A DNA stretch of 64,000 nt, from assembly GCF_932294415.1 (NCBI RefSeq), contig NC_065544.1:23101351-23165350 (forward strand). The letters run 5' to 3'. A program made the position numbers and the translations under genes. Of this stretch, positions 37,218-50,431 are shown piece by piece. The stretch is from Quercus robur (Eukaryota > Streptophyta > Magnoliopsida > Fagales > Fagaceae). The stretch's first letter is position 1. Each line of letters begins with the position of its first letter. The notes beneath the pieces were generated by a model. That model was not told the DNA's origin. It saw only the letters and a program-made list of their open reading frames with translations, and did not search any database.

Positions 37218-39486
37218 CTATGTTGATGAGACTACTGCCATTAACAATGATGATGACGATGATGATAACGACTATGTTGATGAGAATATTGCCATTAATG
37301 GTGAAGATTTTGTGGATAGAGATGAGTATGAAGACACGATTGGCAGAGACTTTGGGGACTTTGAGAGGGACATTGATGACGATCAGACATTGGATGGTAG
37401 TGAACCTTATGTAGACAATGTCATTAGTGTCCAAAACATTACGAATACAATCCCTGCCTACGCACCTCCTGCATTGTCATTCTCTGCAAATACTTGGGAA
37501 CATATGGTTGATCCTTCACATATTGATATGCCATTTGTGTCTACTTGGAGAGAGGGGATGAATTTGTGCAAAGGGTTGACGTTTGCCAATAAAGAGGAGG
37601 TGAAGCACGTATTAACAATTTGTGCTCTCAAGGAAAACAAACATTTTACAATCATTAGGTCGACGACGAAAAAACTTTGTGCAAAATGCACTCATGAGTC
37701 ATGCAAGTGGTATGTCTGTGCAGTTATGAAGCCCGATCTCCACAAACTATGGATGGTCACCGTGTATGTGGGTCCTCACACGTGTATAGAGACTGGGGTG
37801 CGAAATGATGGTAGAATGATGAGTTGTAATTTTATTGCATCAGACATCCATAAGAAGTTATGTGAGGATCACACTACCCCAGTTAAGCATCTCAGATCCA
37901 TGATAAAGACGAAATATAGTGGGCAGAAGCCTTCTTACTACAAGGTATGGGATGCGAAACAAAAGGCGATTGCGAAGATGTTTGGGAATTGGGAAGAGTC
38001 TTACCAAAGATTGCAAAAATTGCTAATGGCATATATTGATCAGGACCCGACTACCCAAGTGTTCTATCGTATCACATCCACCGATGAAGATGACGCTGTA
38101 TTGATGCATTATGTGTTTTGGTCTTTCGGTCCATGCATATCAGGATTCAAATACTGCAAGCCGGTTATCAGTATTGATGGGACCCATCTGTATGGTAAAT
38201 ATCAGGGAAAGTTGTTGGTCGCAATGGCAACTGACGCTAACAACAAGGTATTCCCTCTGGCGTTTGCTGTTGTGGATTGTGAGTCAGGGTCCAGTTGGAG
38301 GTGGTTTTTACAGTGCCTCCGAGATACGATTGGCCACGTGATACCTAAGGAAGGCATTTGCATAATTTCTGACCGACATCTCGGTATCAAAAACGCCATT
38401 GCAAACTGGCCTAGAAGGGAAGATGGAAGTACACCAGTATTTCATAGATATTGCCTTCGACATGTTGTTAGCAACTTCAACACCCATTTTCAGAACTCAA
38501 CTCTAAAGTCAACGGCGTTGAAAGCGGGATATGCTACTCAGGTGGTGAAATTTGATGCCATAATGGAGTCCATTAAGCAGGTGGAAATTGAGGCCATTAG
38601 GAATAAGAAGAAGGTGACGGGGAAGGATGGCAAGGAAAAGAATCAAGATTATCTTCCATACACATACCTAATGGGCGAGTCTGTGGATATGTGGAGCCAG
38701 TCACATGATGGTGGGAGACGTTTTGGGGCAATGACAACTAATATATCAGAGTGTTTCAATGGTGTACTGAAAGGTGCACGAGGTCTTCCTATTGCCGCAT
38801 TAGTTGAGTTCACTTGGAACAAACTTGTTCAATATTTCCATGACCGGCGTAAAGAATACCATTTTGAGTTCTCAGAGGGTAAGAAATGGAGTGAATATGC
38901 CTTATGTACGTGGGATGCAAATAAGTGTAAATCCGAGAAACATTATCTCAAGCCATTTAGCAATGAAGAGCTGATATTTCAAGTAGTTACCCAACTCAAC
39001 ACATGTAGCGCAGGAGGGGGAAACCACAGTTATGAAGTTCGGTTACAGGAAAAAAAATGCAGTTGTGGGAAATGGCAAAACATAGGGATCCCCTGTTCAC
39101 ATGCAATTAGAGTATGTGACTATTTACATATTGATTCGACCACATATATTCACCCATGTTATGGCTTGAACAATGCCCTTAACACTTATGAGCATGCATT
39201 TGTGATTCCAAAGTCGCAGTCGTTGTGGCGGGATCCCATCGGGCCAAAGTGGTTGCCTAATCCAACATTGTTGCGGGCTAAAGGTCGACCAGTGAAGTCG
39301 AGAATAAGGAATGAGATGGATGGGGTAAGGAATAAGAATCGAGAACCGGGATGGCGGAGGGAGGATGCAGATTTCATAGAGAGTCAACCCAAGCAGACAT
39401 GTGGACTGTGTCATGTTTCTGGGCATAACCGCAGAAAATGTTCGCAGTCCCGTGGCGCTTCCACCAGCGGTCATGTTCCAGACTAG
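36685..39486 (+). CDS. MuDR-type transposase (mudrA-like)
   Basis: Transposase of the element, 933 aa in a single coding exon. The ATG follows an AACAG acceptor by seven bases; the open frame extends a little upstream but into the intron. N-terminal domain about residues 1-130, then an Asp-rich low-complexity tract (about 160-200) encoded by GAT repeats, then the Mutator DNA-binding region (about 290-390, with paired Cys and PHTC). The catalytic DDE core follows: Asp498 in SIDGTHL, Asp563 in ISDRHLG and Glu689 in NISECFN. A SWIM zinc finger is at 792-806 (CSCG...PCSH) and a C-terminal zinc knuckle at 906-919 (C-X2-C-X4-H-X4-C). All expected catalytic residues are present and the frame is unbroken, so it could be active. 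The gene lies just inside the left end. Confidence 0.95.
37155..37275 (+). repeat. GAT-trinucleotide run encoding poly-Asp
   Basis: Near-pure GAT repeats (longest about 37180-37215) within the transposase reading frame. Length changes here are multiples of three, so the frame is kept. Confidence 0.85.
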
Positions 39487-40090
39487 GTGGGTAGATGGCA
39501 AAAAGTTATGCATCAGTTAAATAATTGTTATTCATTCCATGTTTACTTATTGTTTAGTATATTGTCTCCTAACGTGATTACTCTATGTTTTTCAAGCATG
39601 CTTCCATGGATGACGTTTTTGTCATGTGGACCGACGATCTTAGGAAAAGTGACTACGTTGTATTGGCTATGTGAACTTTTTGGCTTTTGTTGAATGCACT
39701 TGTAATTCTTAATCCAATGTACCTTTATGAAGATTGTGATTTGAGTAGTATGGTTAGAACTGCAAATTAAGCGTGGTTGGGCATGTTTAGAATGTTGATA
39801 TTAAGAATGTCTTTTTGCTGCGATGTAGGTGCATTTCCATTGTAAAACCCTGTTTATGCAGAGACTGTAAAATTTTCTATAGTTTGGTCCCTATTGATGC
39901 ATAACTTTTCGATGTAATTTAAGTGCATTTACATTCTCGGCTTCTCTGCCTCTCAATGACTGTTTATAGATCACATTCTCAACAATTTTCCCGCTTCTGC
40001 TTTACCTATCAGCAGTATTGTATGTACAGAGGAGTGAAAAAAAAATTTTCCACAATGAAACTCGAGTCTCAGAAACTCGAGTTCCATTGG
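39487..40090 (+). other. 3' flank of the transposase gene
   Basis: Non-coding AT-rich sequence, probably including the transposase 3' UTR. Near 40059-40085 an imperfect CTCGAG hairpin (ACTCGAGTCTCAGAAACTCGAGT) precedes the long palindrome. Confidence 0.45.
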
Positions 40091-40281
40091 TGAAATTTTT
40101 TCCCCAAATACTCTGTTTAGGCCGAGAGCCTACAAAAACAGGGGATTTGGGGAAAAAAAAATTTTCCAGTGGAACTCGAGTCTTTAAGACTCGAGTTCCA
40201 GCTGGGGAAATTTTTTTTCCCCCAATCCCCTGTTTTTGGTGCCTCTCGGCCTAAACAGGGGATTTGGGGAAAAAAAATTCC
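40091..40281. repeat. ~190-bp near-perfect palindrome
   Basis: Two arms of about 95 bases fold around a centre near 40186 (ACTCGAGTCTT / AAGACTCGAGT). Matching blocks outward are TGGAACTCGAGTCTT, CAAAAACAGGGGATT, CTGTTTAGGCCGAGAG, then AATTTTTTCCCCAAAT on the left and its complement on the right. Only a few mismatches and small indels are visible. Open frames seen here on both strands are by-products of the palindrome. Confidence 0.9.
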
Positions 40282-40408
40282 ATTTATATACAAGAAAGAT
40301 GATCCACAGAGCATGACACATTTTGGTGCAAAATTCCTAAAACAATCTTGCAATGCAAAGCACAATATTTTGTTAAGAAAACTAATAAAAACCATCTATG
40401 AAGAAGGA

Positions 40409-40439
<31 letters not shown>

Positions 40440-40673
40440 CAAATGTAAGAGAACATATGACTATCAACATTGACATAATTTTGATTAGCAACAATGAAAT
40501 GTTCACTCTCTCAACCACCATTTTTGCAAATGTCTAAAATCTTAGCCTTTGGATTACATTTGGAAATTACTAGAGGCAAAGTCTCTACACATTATTAAAA
40601 CACTAATTTAAAACACTAATGCACTTAGATACAGTCAAATTCTATCTACTCAAAATGATCCACTTAGATACAG

Positions 40674-40948
40674 TCATATCCTTCCTCAATTTATCGAAGT
40701 TCTCCTTCCTGCGATCTTCCTCCAAACGTTGCTTCTCTGCCCATCTCTTGTCAAGATCAGCCTCGGCACTTGCTTCAATGGCCTTGAAGAAGGCATCTAT
40801 TCCAGCACCAGAAACAGCAGACACACCAACTGACCGTAAAATTCTTGTAGAACTCATCCAGCACAAGGGCAAGGCTCTGAGTTAGAGTTGATGTGTATGA
40901 GCTGTCTGAACTTACTGCTGCGTGAAAGGCCTCAAACTCATCCATCCA
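40674..40948 (-). pseudogene. captured fragment of a GPN-loop GTPase (GPN1/QQT2) gene
   Basis: Minus-strand match to the C-terminal part of the GPN1/QQT2 GTPase, which helps assemble and import RNA polymerase II. It starts after a TGCAG acceptor with [12 protein letters not shown]...LVLDEFYKN and continues, in another frame, with [19 protein letters not shown] and ADLDKRWAEKQRLEEDRRKE. Against the family there is one extra T after AAGAAT (frameshift at the KN/RSV junction) and loss of about seven residues (EYMETYK-type). Upstream exons with the G motifs are absent. It lies inside the MULE and is best read as captured host DNA. Confidence 0.8.
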
Positions 40949-41666
40949 CTGCATGCACATCAGCATTCAAGACAAGGATATAAATACAAAACAAAATCTG
41001 CTTGTATGTATATATATGCAAGTTAACTAGACGATAAAGGGAATGGAGAAAAAATTAGTGTCCCAAGCAAAGGGTGAGAAAACAGCTGCAGAATCAGATT
41101 TAGACCATCATACCAAATACTTGGTTTAAAAGAGGCAAAAGGAAGAGTCAAATTTAAATTTTCAGAAAATATGAGAAGTGGAGAGAATTAAGGATATTTA
41201 CTTTTTCTTTCTTTTTTCATCATTTGGCTTTGAAAAGAAAGGAGCACAAATATTTAGAATAATTTTTAAAAATAAATAAAAAAGACTAACCAGCTGAGGT
41301 AGAATTCCAAAATAACCTTGGCAATCAAACATGATAGAAATGAACATTATATTTTTCTGTTAGAACCACTAACAAAATTTGGCATGATAGAAAACGCACA
41401 GCTTTGTGTAATACAAATTCAACTAGGCTAAAAAGATCCCAAACACTAATGAGTTTACCCTAATTTAGCTTCGCAATGCACCAAACAGACTGGGTACCTG
41501 AATAAGTCTTTTTTTTTTAATATACGGTAATCAAAGTTTTATTGAATAAAAAATATCATCCTATGAGACAGCTCAGAGTCAAAATCTCTATCATTGATGG
41601 TAATTATATATAATATAACAAGAGACACAACTATCATCCAGAACAACTCAAATTAATAAGACAAAC

Positions 41667-43338
<1,672 letters not shown>

Positions 43339-44422
43339 CTAAGATCACAACTACAAGCCATTCCCTAATACAAACAGAGCAATTAAGGCACATTTGAATG
43401 CTAAGTGGAAACAGAAATTACAAGAGTAGCACCAACATACAAACTATAATTTGAATTTATCGCAGAACCAAAAATAAAGCAAGTGAAATTCAATTTCAAA
43501 GTGTCACAATTTTTTGATATTCAGTTTCTTCTTATAACTGAATTGAGCAATGACATACAAAACATAATCGAACACAAACCCCGCAATCAAAATCATTAAC
43601 TAATATTTGGTTCCTTTAGTTCCAATAAAAAAAAAAGTAACCACTCTATACCTCCATTAGTTCCGAAGTGCCAAACCCATTAAAATTAGTATTGAATTTC
43701 AATCAGAGACAACCAGGAAAAAAAAGGGGGTATTTTCCATAATGAGCTTGTCAATTTCATATTGATGATAATGGCAATGTCCACACATTCACACCCAAAA
43801 AACTGCACTGTTTACACACAGAAAACTTAAAGGTGGTGCAATTTAGGGGGGACACCCAGCCTGGGGGTGGGGTGGGGGGGGTGATTGTCCATGAAACTAA
43901 TTCATATCTGAACCGAAATTTCCCAAACAGTACCGAGTGGAAAGTCTCATTCATACATATGCATCATCTTGTTTATATAGGTCCTTTATAATAATTTTTT
44001 TTAAGCACAATTGAGAAAACCAGGCAATGGTACAAAAAGATGCGATAAGTAAAATGACCTACATCATTCTTTTTTCCAATCTGCCTAAGCCTTCAACATA
44101 CAACTAATCATGCCTCACAAACACGAAATTAGCAATAATTTCAATAAAACAAGCAAAGTTTCTATTACAAGGATCTTTGGCAAAACATTGACATTTAACT
44201 AATTGATGAATCACTACATTAGAAATATTAACTTTTTAAGATAAGAAATTTGACATGAATCACTCTTTCAAATTCTGCTCCAACACAACACAACCCAAGC
44301 TCTCTACTCTCTAGTGATAAATTGATAATAAACAATTCTGAGGCAAAAAATTAAGAAACTATGAGAAGAATAATAGAAGAAGAAGAAGAAAAATGGTAAA
44401 ATATTATGACTTTAGCACTTAC

Positions 44423-47400
44423 TCAAGGTTCGCCAATTTTGCGTTTTTTAACCCTTGTGTAATGTTTGGGCGGGGGAGGAGGCTGCGGGGCATCATCCTT
44501 AGGCTCATCATCATGCTGCAAATTCCATTAGAAGTTCCGCAATCAAGATTCTAATTAATGTTATCATTAGAAGAAAGTGAACTACAAAATATATGCATTT
44601 GAATTCTAATTAATGTTATCATACCATAGAGCTACCTCGGTGTCCTATTTTGTGTCCACCTGTCCCACAAATGGGTGCTCTTCTAGTGCGTTGTGGTCTA
44701 CCTCGTGGAGGTGAGGGCTGATGAGGGGGATGCTCGTTTGGTACATCAGTATGTGGCTGTACAGTGTCAATCCCAACCGGAGGTCCTAGAGGGTCAGATG
44801 AGGATGCGGTAGGTGGGTAATGATGCTCTAAGTAGAGGCCAGGAGTGGGTGCAGTAGAGCTGGTAGGTGGGTAAGAGGGTGTCTCGGGGAGTATAGGAGG
44901 GGTCACATTGTCATCAATACCGAGATCAAAATTGGGCTGCGAAGGTGGGCTGGGTGAACGGACCTCGGGCTGAAGAGATGCATCTGGGATGTGTGGAGGG
45001 ACCTCAGGCTGAGGAGATGAGTGCGGGATGGGTGCAGGCATCTCAGGACTAGTTACAACCCGAGGGGTTGTTGCACGCCGACCACGGCCCCTAGCTGCAC
45101 TTGTGCTTGGGCTTGCTGTAGCAGGCATACCACGGCCCCTGGTTGCACTTGTACTTGGGCTTGCTGTAGCAGGCCGACCACGGCCCCTAGCTGCGCTTGT
45201 GCTTGGGCTTGCAATAGCACGCTGAGCACGGGTCCGTGTACTTATGGGTGCTGCGCTTGTGCTTGGGATTTCAGTAGCTGTTGGTTCAGTCTCTTGGCCA
45301 TTGTCTGCCTCCTCATTTGCTACAGGATCACGACCAAGGCCAACCACATTATTTAGGACACGCCGAACATGGTTGTGAGCTTCGCTGCCTTCAGGAAGCA
45401 TCGCCAATAGCGCTAAATGGCTTTGAATCTGAAACGGAGAAAGAACCAGTACAATCATATTTGAGACAGTTATGTATAAATTAATGAATGGATAATATAG
45501 TACTTACTAATCTACTCAAATACTCAACTAGAAACTAACAGTTTTATTAGAGTACTATATGTAACAGAAACTCTTTAATCAGATATGCTTTTATAATTCA
45601 TAGAAACTGATTCTACGTTCATACATGTACTCAAGTAAAACGAAATAGGCAATAAAATCTAATTAGAACACATTACCATTATATCTAATTTAGCGCTGTT
45701 GCGGTCGACATACTTTCGAGTGACCGGACGGTACCAGACGTAATAGGCATGATCGCGGGGCATCTCACCAATCTGAGGAGGTGCATGACAAAGTTGTTGT
45801 CGTCTCATTTCCCATGAAATGATATACGGTCCATGCTCCTCCCTCCAATTCTTTTCCACCTTCCCACGTAAGTCAATTTTATGCAGTCTATCTTCGTAGA
45901 AAACATCGTCAGGCTGCTGCTGCGCCAACCCAAACTGTCGAAGGACACGGTCCGGGTAGTGTCTCTCTACTATGCAAAAACACAGAAGCGGCACCCTGGC
46001 TGTCCACGTATCCCTCCCTGCAACGCAGAACTCAGGAAGGTGGCCGAAGTCTGCCTCATATGGCTGCCACACAATCTACAATAGAAACAAAAAACAATTA
46101 TCATAGCATCTTAAAAGGTGAAAGAAGGGAGAATACATAGATAAAAGGAAAAACCACAATTTTAACAAAAGATATGTTAAAGGATGAAGCAATCATATTC
46201 TTAAAGGAAATTATTATAACCAAACCGAATTTTTGAATGTTATTACCTGGTCTGGCTGCATTGTCACTAATTGCTCGCGATAGCGGATCAAGGCCGTGCC
46301 ACCTGGCCTACTCTTCGGGCTTCGCACCCGCACCCACCTACAATTATGAGCAAATAACATAAGAACGATAATACAATTTAGTTATTAAGAAGAGTACATT
46401 GCATAACAAACTAAATATTAGGAAAACACTTACTTAAATGCAAGTGGAGCATATGGCCATGGGCCATAATCACATCCAGGTGGGGGCTCTATCCTCGGGC
46501 ACAAGAATGGCAACCTTACCCATGCCCAATACTGGACCAAGGTGCACGCCCCACCAATCTGTGATGCGCCTTTCTCACTTGCTCGACACAACTCCCTGTA
46601 CAACCAGGCCAAGCAACCACTACCCCAACTATACTGCCGCGGATCACGAAGGTTGTGCATAAACTCCAAGAACATCAGATGCACCCTATCTCCTGACTTG
46701 TCCATGAAAAGTTTATCCCCTACTAGCGCTAAAATATAGCACCGGGCATACCGGTGTATCTGAATCTCTGTTGCGTCCTCAGGCAGTGGTGCTGCAATGG
46801 CCTCAACAAGTCGGCTGATGAGAATTCTTTGGCCCACCAAAGTTTTATTGTCATTCGGCGGAGTAAATCCAAGCAACTCCCCGCACACATCCCTCCAAGT
46901 CCCATCCTCCACAGCAGTCGGTCCAACCAAGACCTCACCGTCTATAGGAAGTCCGAAAATTACCTCCACATCTTGTAGGGTGATTGTCATCTCACCATGT
47001 GGAAGATGAAACGTATGAGTCTCCGGCCGCCATCGCTCAACTAGGGCCGATATTAGGCAATTATCGATCTCTTTGGAAGGGGCTCTAAACAATCCTTCCA
47101 ACCTTAGCAATTTGATAATGTCAATCACCCGATTATCTTCCATCTGAACGTTTGCCATCTCCTTAGTGCGACCACGGCACACAAGTGGGCCCGGGTCCTA
47201 CAAATTCAATAAAAATTTTTGCGGTTGTTAGAACTAGAAATACAACTTTGAAAGAACTTGCTAACTAAAAGTCAAAGTCAACGTAAAAATTAAAGCGGTT
47301 GTTAGAACTAAAAATTTCACCTCGCCATTCCAAATGGCCTCTGATCGGTGATATGGTTGTCGCGTCAACACTGAATCCTGTAGCGGACCGGGGTGCAAGC

Positions 47401-47431
47401 ACTGTAGCTCCTCATCGATCTGAGGCTCCAT
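44423..47431 (-). CDS. plant mobile domain (MAIN/MAIL1-like) protein carried by the MULE
   Basis: Coding exons: 47431-47321, 47197-46434, 46337-46247, 46075-45677, 45428-44625, 44515-44423; 2262 nt, 753 aa, phase intact throughout. The PMD (aminotransferase-like plant mobile domain) covers about residues 50-440, with hallmarks LLRLEGLFRAP, ALVERWRPETHTFHLPHGE, DVEVIFGLPIDG and GSGCLAWLYRELC. Next come tandem repeats ASPSTSAARGRGRP (about residues 518-570) with AT-hook-like RGRG cores, a Pro/Ser-rich region, and a basic C-terminus (VKKRKIGEP) that could be a nuclear signal. In Arabidopsis the host PMD proteins MAIN and MAIL1 act with PP7L in gene expression and transposon silencing; what TE-borne copies do is unknown. 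A TTTGCAG acceptor one base before the ATG implies a 5' UTR intron reaching towards the right end. Confidence 0.9.
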
Positions 47432-47639
47432 ACTGCAAAGACAATTAAAAAGGTTATGAAAACCCCAATTTCTCTGTGCCAATGTTTGATAAGAGTTCAT
47501 ATATTTTCATTCCATCACCTTCAAAATTATATATATATATATATATATATAGAAGATTCAAATGACAGTTAAACATTACAAGTGCATACAAACTAGATAA
47601 GAACAAAATTTTTTTTCTAAATAACAATAAATATTAAAA

Positions 47640-47960
47640 AATTTAGTTAGTTGTCACGTTTCAAAACAATGTTGAAAACTAGCATCTCGAGTGTTCCTCC
47701 ACTCGAGTTCCAATATAAAAGTCGAGTTTTTAAGTCTCGATTTATAAGAGGATGGGTTTAAAGTGAGAAAAAATTGACGTAAAAATCGAGTTTTAAAGAC
47801 TCGATTTCCATAAATTACAGAAAAACGCTGCTATAGGGCTTTAAAACGTCACTATAGAACTTAAAAACGCCACTATAGGGCTCCCTAAACCTGATACTTA
47901 TAAAAAAAAATTTGCAGGAAAACACCACTATAGGGCTTTAAAATGTCACTGTAAGGCTTA
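47640..47960. repeat. internal MULE-end-like segment with CTCGAG and 'cactatagggctt' repeats
   Basis: The stretch 'cgtttcaaaac..tgttgaaaactagcatctcgag' resembles the left end of the large MULE in the same orientation. It is followed by CGAGTTTT...AAGACTCG hairpins and four copies of a 'cac tatagggctttaaaa' phrase. It lies in the PMD 5' UTR intron and could be a nested end fragment. Confidence 0.55.
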
Positions 47961-49896
47961 AACAGAGGGTATGTGAACCACTTACAATTCGCCCCAACAG
48001 AGGGTAACCTCATGTAATTTCCCGAGAATTTGAGTTTGTGAACTTACTTTTACTTTTGGTTAGTTTATTATGTTCTAATATGTTCAACAGTTTGGCCGAG
48101 AGAAAAGAACCCAGAAACCCAAAACCTAAACTTAGACAATAGCTATAGCAAATCATGCAAAACCACTAAATCATCAACTTGTAGAACAAACCAACAAATT
48201 CAAACATGATGCAAAACCAATTACATCAAATTCAATCATTTTTTAAAAAACACAATTAATAAAAAAATAAAATAAAAAAAAAAAAAAACCCAAAAAGATC
48301 CAAACCCTAGGTCAAATCATGAAATTCATAAATCTAAAATTGGAGAGAGAGAGAGAGAGGAGTCTAAGAAGCAAAAACGAGAAAGCACTCAGAAGAAAGA
48401 GAGAGTACCTTCGGACAAGACTATACAAGTACACAACGCAAAACCATCACACAACTTATAATCTAAGCAAACCAACAACACAACAGTAATAATCAAAGCT
48501 AACAAGAACCCACTTTGCACTATGGAAATCTCATGGTCAATGAGCACATTAAGTGATTTGATCGTTATATCCTAAAATGGTGTGTTGGAACTTTCATATG
48601 ATCAGATACCATCTAATAATGACTTTTTCTCATTCATTTAAACCGACCAACAAATACCAACTATGACCGATACAAGCAGGAGCAAAAATGGTCCCTAATT
48701 CACATATATCCTGCTCAACGAATTACCAAATGCACAGAGTCAGTAAAAAACTATAGGAATTCCAGACAACCCATTGGTCAAAATGGAAAACATTTTTCTT
48801 ATTAGTAAGCAACTCTTTTTGATGTATGGGCCTGCTCCATCTAAGGGTGATGATTTCAGCTAAGCTAAACATCAAAATTTTTCATTCCAATTCCCAAAAT
48901 TTTAACCCTTCTTATTCTCTCAACAAGCTATGAGCAACTAAAAGGTGAAAAAACCTATACAACATTAGTCCTACAATAACTCACCCATAATGTTCCAAAA
49001 CTTTTTAGCATTTCCAATTAAACATTTTTCAATTACCCCATATTTAATAACATAAACAAACACACAAAAAACTTTATAAACTATCACAATAGATGAACCA
49101 AAATTGGAAATAGCATACCCAATAAAGTAAAAACAAACAAGCATAAAAAAATGCATATATGAATCACTGCATAACCAGGTTTCTATTTCTTTAAAAGATG
49201 TTGCTATCATTAGAAAATGGGAAGATATGCTTTAATGAGTCATTAGATATACCACTACGGAAAGAGTTAATAAGCACCAAATTTTGAAGAATCTCTGAAC
49301 AAACTACTTAAATAATTTAGAATTTCTTCAATAACCTGTTCCCATAAACAGAACGGACAAGCCTTCTAACACAATTACAACAAATGGACCCAGCAAAAAG
49401 ACATCAACAATTAGTTCAGAATAAGCCCTCAATAACAAATATGATTCAAGGTATCACCTGTATATTTCACCAAAAAAGAAAAATAAATTTCTCTAAATAT
49501 ATATGCCAAGCCTTGGCTTTTTAAATCATCTGCCTAACACCGGACAGTTACTTAAGGGGGAAACACTGAATGTCCATGGAAATCAAATAGCTTTATTGGT
49601 ATTTTATATAACCCAATCCAGATTTTTTAGGGACAAAAAATCCTGAAATGCCAAGACATTAAAGTAAAAGAAACAGAAGAAGAAATTAGAGGAGAAAGTG
49701 AGAAAAGATTATTAGGTGCAGTGAATCTCTATTTCTTTCATGAGATGTGCTACCACTAACACTGAGCTACAAAAACCCAAAATTTCAAGAACCCTAAACA
49801 GAAAACAACTCAAATTTACAATACCCATCACACAGATCAAAAAATCGCATAAAGAAAAATGAGAAGAAGAGAACCCAGAACCTGAAAAGAGAGAGC
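47960..49896. other. inner right flank of the MULE (PMD 5' UTR intron)
   Basis: AT-rich, non-coding. A GA run lies at 48340-48360, and near 48409 there is a minus-strand AAG/GTACTC donor that could end an alternative leader exon. I see no host gene fragment here. Confidence 0.4.
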
Positions 49897-50052
49897 ACGA
49901 ACGGCAGACGAACGGCGGGCAGACGAACGGCGGGCTACGAGCGGCGGGCTACGAACGGCGCTACGAACGGCGGGCTACGAGCGGCGGGCTACGAACGGCG
50001 CTACGAACGGCGGGCTACGAGCGGCGGGCAACGAACGGCGCTACGAACGGCT
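49897..50052 (-). repeat. GC-rich 40-bp minisatellite in the presumed PMD leader
   Basis: About three copies of a 40-bp unit built from CGAACGGC, GGGCTACGA and GCGGC phrases, strikingly GC-rich against the AT-rich surroundings. A duplicated GAGAGTGAGAGAGGGCGGAG block follows at about 50066-50120. The position mirrors the CT-rich leader of the transposase gene at the other end, so this is probably 5' UTR of the PMD transcript. Confidence 0.75.
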
Positions 50053-50289
50053 TCAGAGTGAGTTTGAGAGTGAGAGAGGGCGGAGTTTTAGAGTGAGTTT
50101 GAGAGTGAGAGAGGGCGGAGTCTTAGAGTGAGTGAGGTTGAAAGGTTCTGTCACTTTCAAATGTGCCGTTTGAAAGTGCTTTTGGTTTTTGTGTTGCTGG
50201 TTGCAAGAAATCGAGTCTTATAGACTCGATTTCCCGTGGCTCCACGTGGAAATTTTGTCCACGTAAGGTAGAATGAAAACAACGAACTC

Positions 50290-50395
50290 GAGTTTCTAAA
50301 ACTCGAGTTCTAATTAGATCTCGAGTTTCAGAAACTCGAGATGCTATCAACTAACAAAATTGTTGCCGTACTGAGTTTATTTAGCAAGGGTGTTC
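50290..50395 (-). repeat. right terminal region of the large MULE
   Basis: Inverted partner of the left end. On the minus strand it starts GAACACCCTTGC and reaches ATAGCATCTCGAGTTTC about 60 bases in, followed by two CTCGAG hairpins (ACTCGAGTTTCTAAAACTCGAGT is one). Confidence 0.75.
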
Positions 50396-50405
50396 TATAA
50401 TACGA
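50396..50405 (+). repeat. right target-site duplication of the large MULE
   Basis: TATAATACGA, an exact copy of 34437-34446. Confidence 0.85.
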
Positions 50406-50431
50406 TTATGTGGCGTTTAAAGTTTAATATG

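Noticed and set aside
37127-37434. Met/Ile-rich frames opposite and alongside the transposase
   Set aside because: By-products of the GAT repeat in other frames (ATG and ATC repeats).
40018-40537. Open frames on both strands near 40.0-40.5 kb
   Set aside because: They mirror each other across the palindrome and encode low-complexity peptides rich in Phe, Pro and Lys. No gene is supported.
45021-45484. Plus-strand Cys/Thr/Ala-rich and Leu/Val/Ala-rich open frames
   Set aside because: These are antisense to the PMD exon repeats and show no family signature.
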